64,000 bases of DNA, taken from an uncultured Bacilli bacterium. Lineage in GTDB: Bacteria; Bacillota_I; Bacilli_A; RF39; UBA660. The stretch lies in the NCBI GenBank assembly GCA_910584165.1, contig CAJTZU010000006.1, forward strand, positions 1 through 64,000. The letters run 5' to 3'. Below the pieces are notes generated by a model, which saw nothing but the letters and a program-made list of their open reading frames with translations, did no database searches and was not told where the DNA came from. A program made the translations under genes and the position numbers. Of the stretch, positions 63,195-64,000 are shown in pieces (the first letter of the stretch is position 1; every line of letters starts with the position of its first letter).

Positions 63195-63663
63195 CTTCTT
63201 TTTTATAAAATACAGTATGTTCTTTGATAAGCTCCAAAGCTTCTTCTTTCGCATGATATCTAACAATATTAATATCACAATTATGAAGCTTTCCGTAATT
63301 TACATAGTATTGCTTAATTTCATTTAAAGTAAAAATAGATAAATCAGATAAGTTTTGAATTTCATTATATCTAGGATTAAGGTCTGATACAGAAATAACT
63401 CTAAAAAATTCTTCTCCATCCTTATACATTTCTAAATAACCTACTACTCTTGCTGGAACAATACATCCTGGGAAAGAAGCCTCAGAATCAATTACTAATA
63501 TTTCTAAAGGTCGATCTGGGCCAAGAGAAGTATGTGTAATATAACCGCATGCTATTGGACTTGGCATAGCAAAATATCTAATTTCACTTAATTTTGGAAC
63601 TCCATCAATAATTTTATATTTTCTTCTTGTATCTGCTTGTAATTCTATAACAGCATCTACCAT
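63178..63663 (-). CDS. Pyrophosphatase-like protein without catalytic residues
   Basis: 161 aa aligning end to end with ppa at 62218 (SFPGCIVPARVVGYLEMYKDGEE, SVSDLNPRYNEIQNLSDLSIFTLNEI) but with the active site replaced: GDGDPLDILV is GPDRPLEILV, the EIPVGTKNKYEV region is ELQADTRRKYKI, and YPAEYGYV is SPIACGYI. It should fold as a pyrophosphatase but not cleave PPi; perhaps it binds a ligand or regulates Ppa. AAAGGAGG before the ATG. Confidence 0.85.
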   Translation of the reverse strand: MVDAVIELQADTRRKYKIIDGVPKLSEIRYFAMPSPIACGYITHTSLGPDRPLEILVIDSEASFPGCIVPARVVGYLEMYKDGEEFFRVISVSDLNPRYNEIQNLSDLSIFTLNEIKQYYVNYGKLHNCDINIVRYHAKEEALELIKEHTVFYKKEENSSC

Positions 63664-63784
63664 ATTAAAACCTCCTTTATGCTTTATTATTTACATTATA
63701 CAAGAAACAAAATAGTTTTTCTATAAAAAAATTAAAATTATACATAATTATACAGTTTTTAAACATACTAAAATTGGTGATACT

Positions 63785-64000
63785 ATGTACTATGTAAATT
63801 GTTTCTTTGTATATTCCTTCTTAGGATTTCTTTTTGAAACATTATTATCCTTTTTTACAAAGCAAAATTTTAATAGTGGAATTTTATATGGCCCTATAAC
63901 TCCAATCTATGGACTAGGAGTTATTTTAATACTAACAATATCCCACTATTTCTTTATGAACCTTCACTTGCCTAGATGGAGAGAAACAATTATTGTCTTT
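63785..64000 (+). CDS. CmpB-type putative ABC transporter membrane protein (5' part)
   Basis: Open at the window's right edge. It starts MYYVNCFFVYSFLGFLFETLLSFFT, continuing GILYGPITPIYGLGVILILTI, the ABC_trans_CmpB (formerly DUF1113) pattern of several membrane helices. GGTGATACT precedes the ATG. Only the first 72 residues are seen; the function (transport permease) is a family guess. Confidence 0.7.
   Translation, partial: MYYVNCFFVYSFLGFLFETLLSFFTKQNFNSGILYGPITPIYGLGVILILTISHYFFMNLHLPRWRETIIVF

Overview
The window is AT-rich throughout and carries a Bacillota-type gene set with strong GGTGAT/AGGAGG ribosome binding sites. Stops include TAA, TAG and TGA, so the standard bacterial code applies. 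Several genes point to an anaerobic low-GC Bacillota, probably a sporulating (or ancestrally sporulating) gut-type relative of Bacilli/Mollicutes: a CotY/CotZ-like spore coat protein, a SleB/CwlJ-type cortex hydrolase, LysM proteins, rubrerythrin, and an NfnA/NfnB electron-bifurcating pair. That placement is inference; the 16S at 1900-3458 could settle it.

Layout. 1-3994: the 5' part of a 23S rRNA, a tRNA-free spacer and a complete 16S rRNA, all on the minus strand, preceded by four evenly built promoters, with BoxA elements and a 16S processing stem. 3995-30808: mostly minus-strand housekeeping and envelope genes (DUF402 phosphatase, CtpA-like protease, pilin-like protein, trmL, AAA ATPase, LysM, spore coat, LicD, DUF368 flippase, CdaA/CdaR, CYTH and HD proteins, NfnBA, M29 aminopeptidase, deformylase, HIT, DUF2000, zincin, SleB) and a tRNA-Ala. 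Inside it, at 18933-20806, lies a broken gene for a protein with six HTH-like repeats ending in sigma-factor regions.

30895-40287 is the most accessory-looking part. It has a tRNA-Trp, a set of secreted paralogues (one frameshifted), an XRE regulator with a membrane segment, a frameshifted collagen-like/BclA-like gene, and a beta-helix protein with SLH repeats but no signal peptide. 40432-46000 holds a cysteine synthase gene behind what looks like a classical attenuator (leader peptide with four consecutive Cys codons, alternative hairpins, second Cys-containing leader), then XRE, small ORFs, a short pyruvate-kinase-like protein and a NUDIX hydrolase. 45938-54525 holds a MoxR ATPase/transglutaminase pair with a divergent zincin, GH25 lysozyme, DHH phosphoesterase, and a SAM-I riboswitch with metK. 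54620-64000 holds trxA with an atypical thioredoxin reductase, rubrerythrin, a two-component system, an S66 carboxypeptidase, a pyrophosphatase with a nearby catalytically degenerate paralogue, and the start of a CmpB-type membrane protein.

The themes are envelope and peptidoglycan work, thiol and sulfur metabolism (Cys attenuator, cysK, SAM riboswitch/metK, trx system, NfnAB) and a group of surface or regulatory genes broken by single-base changes, three of them clearly in A/T runs.
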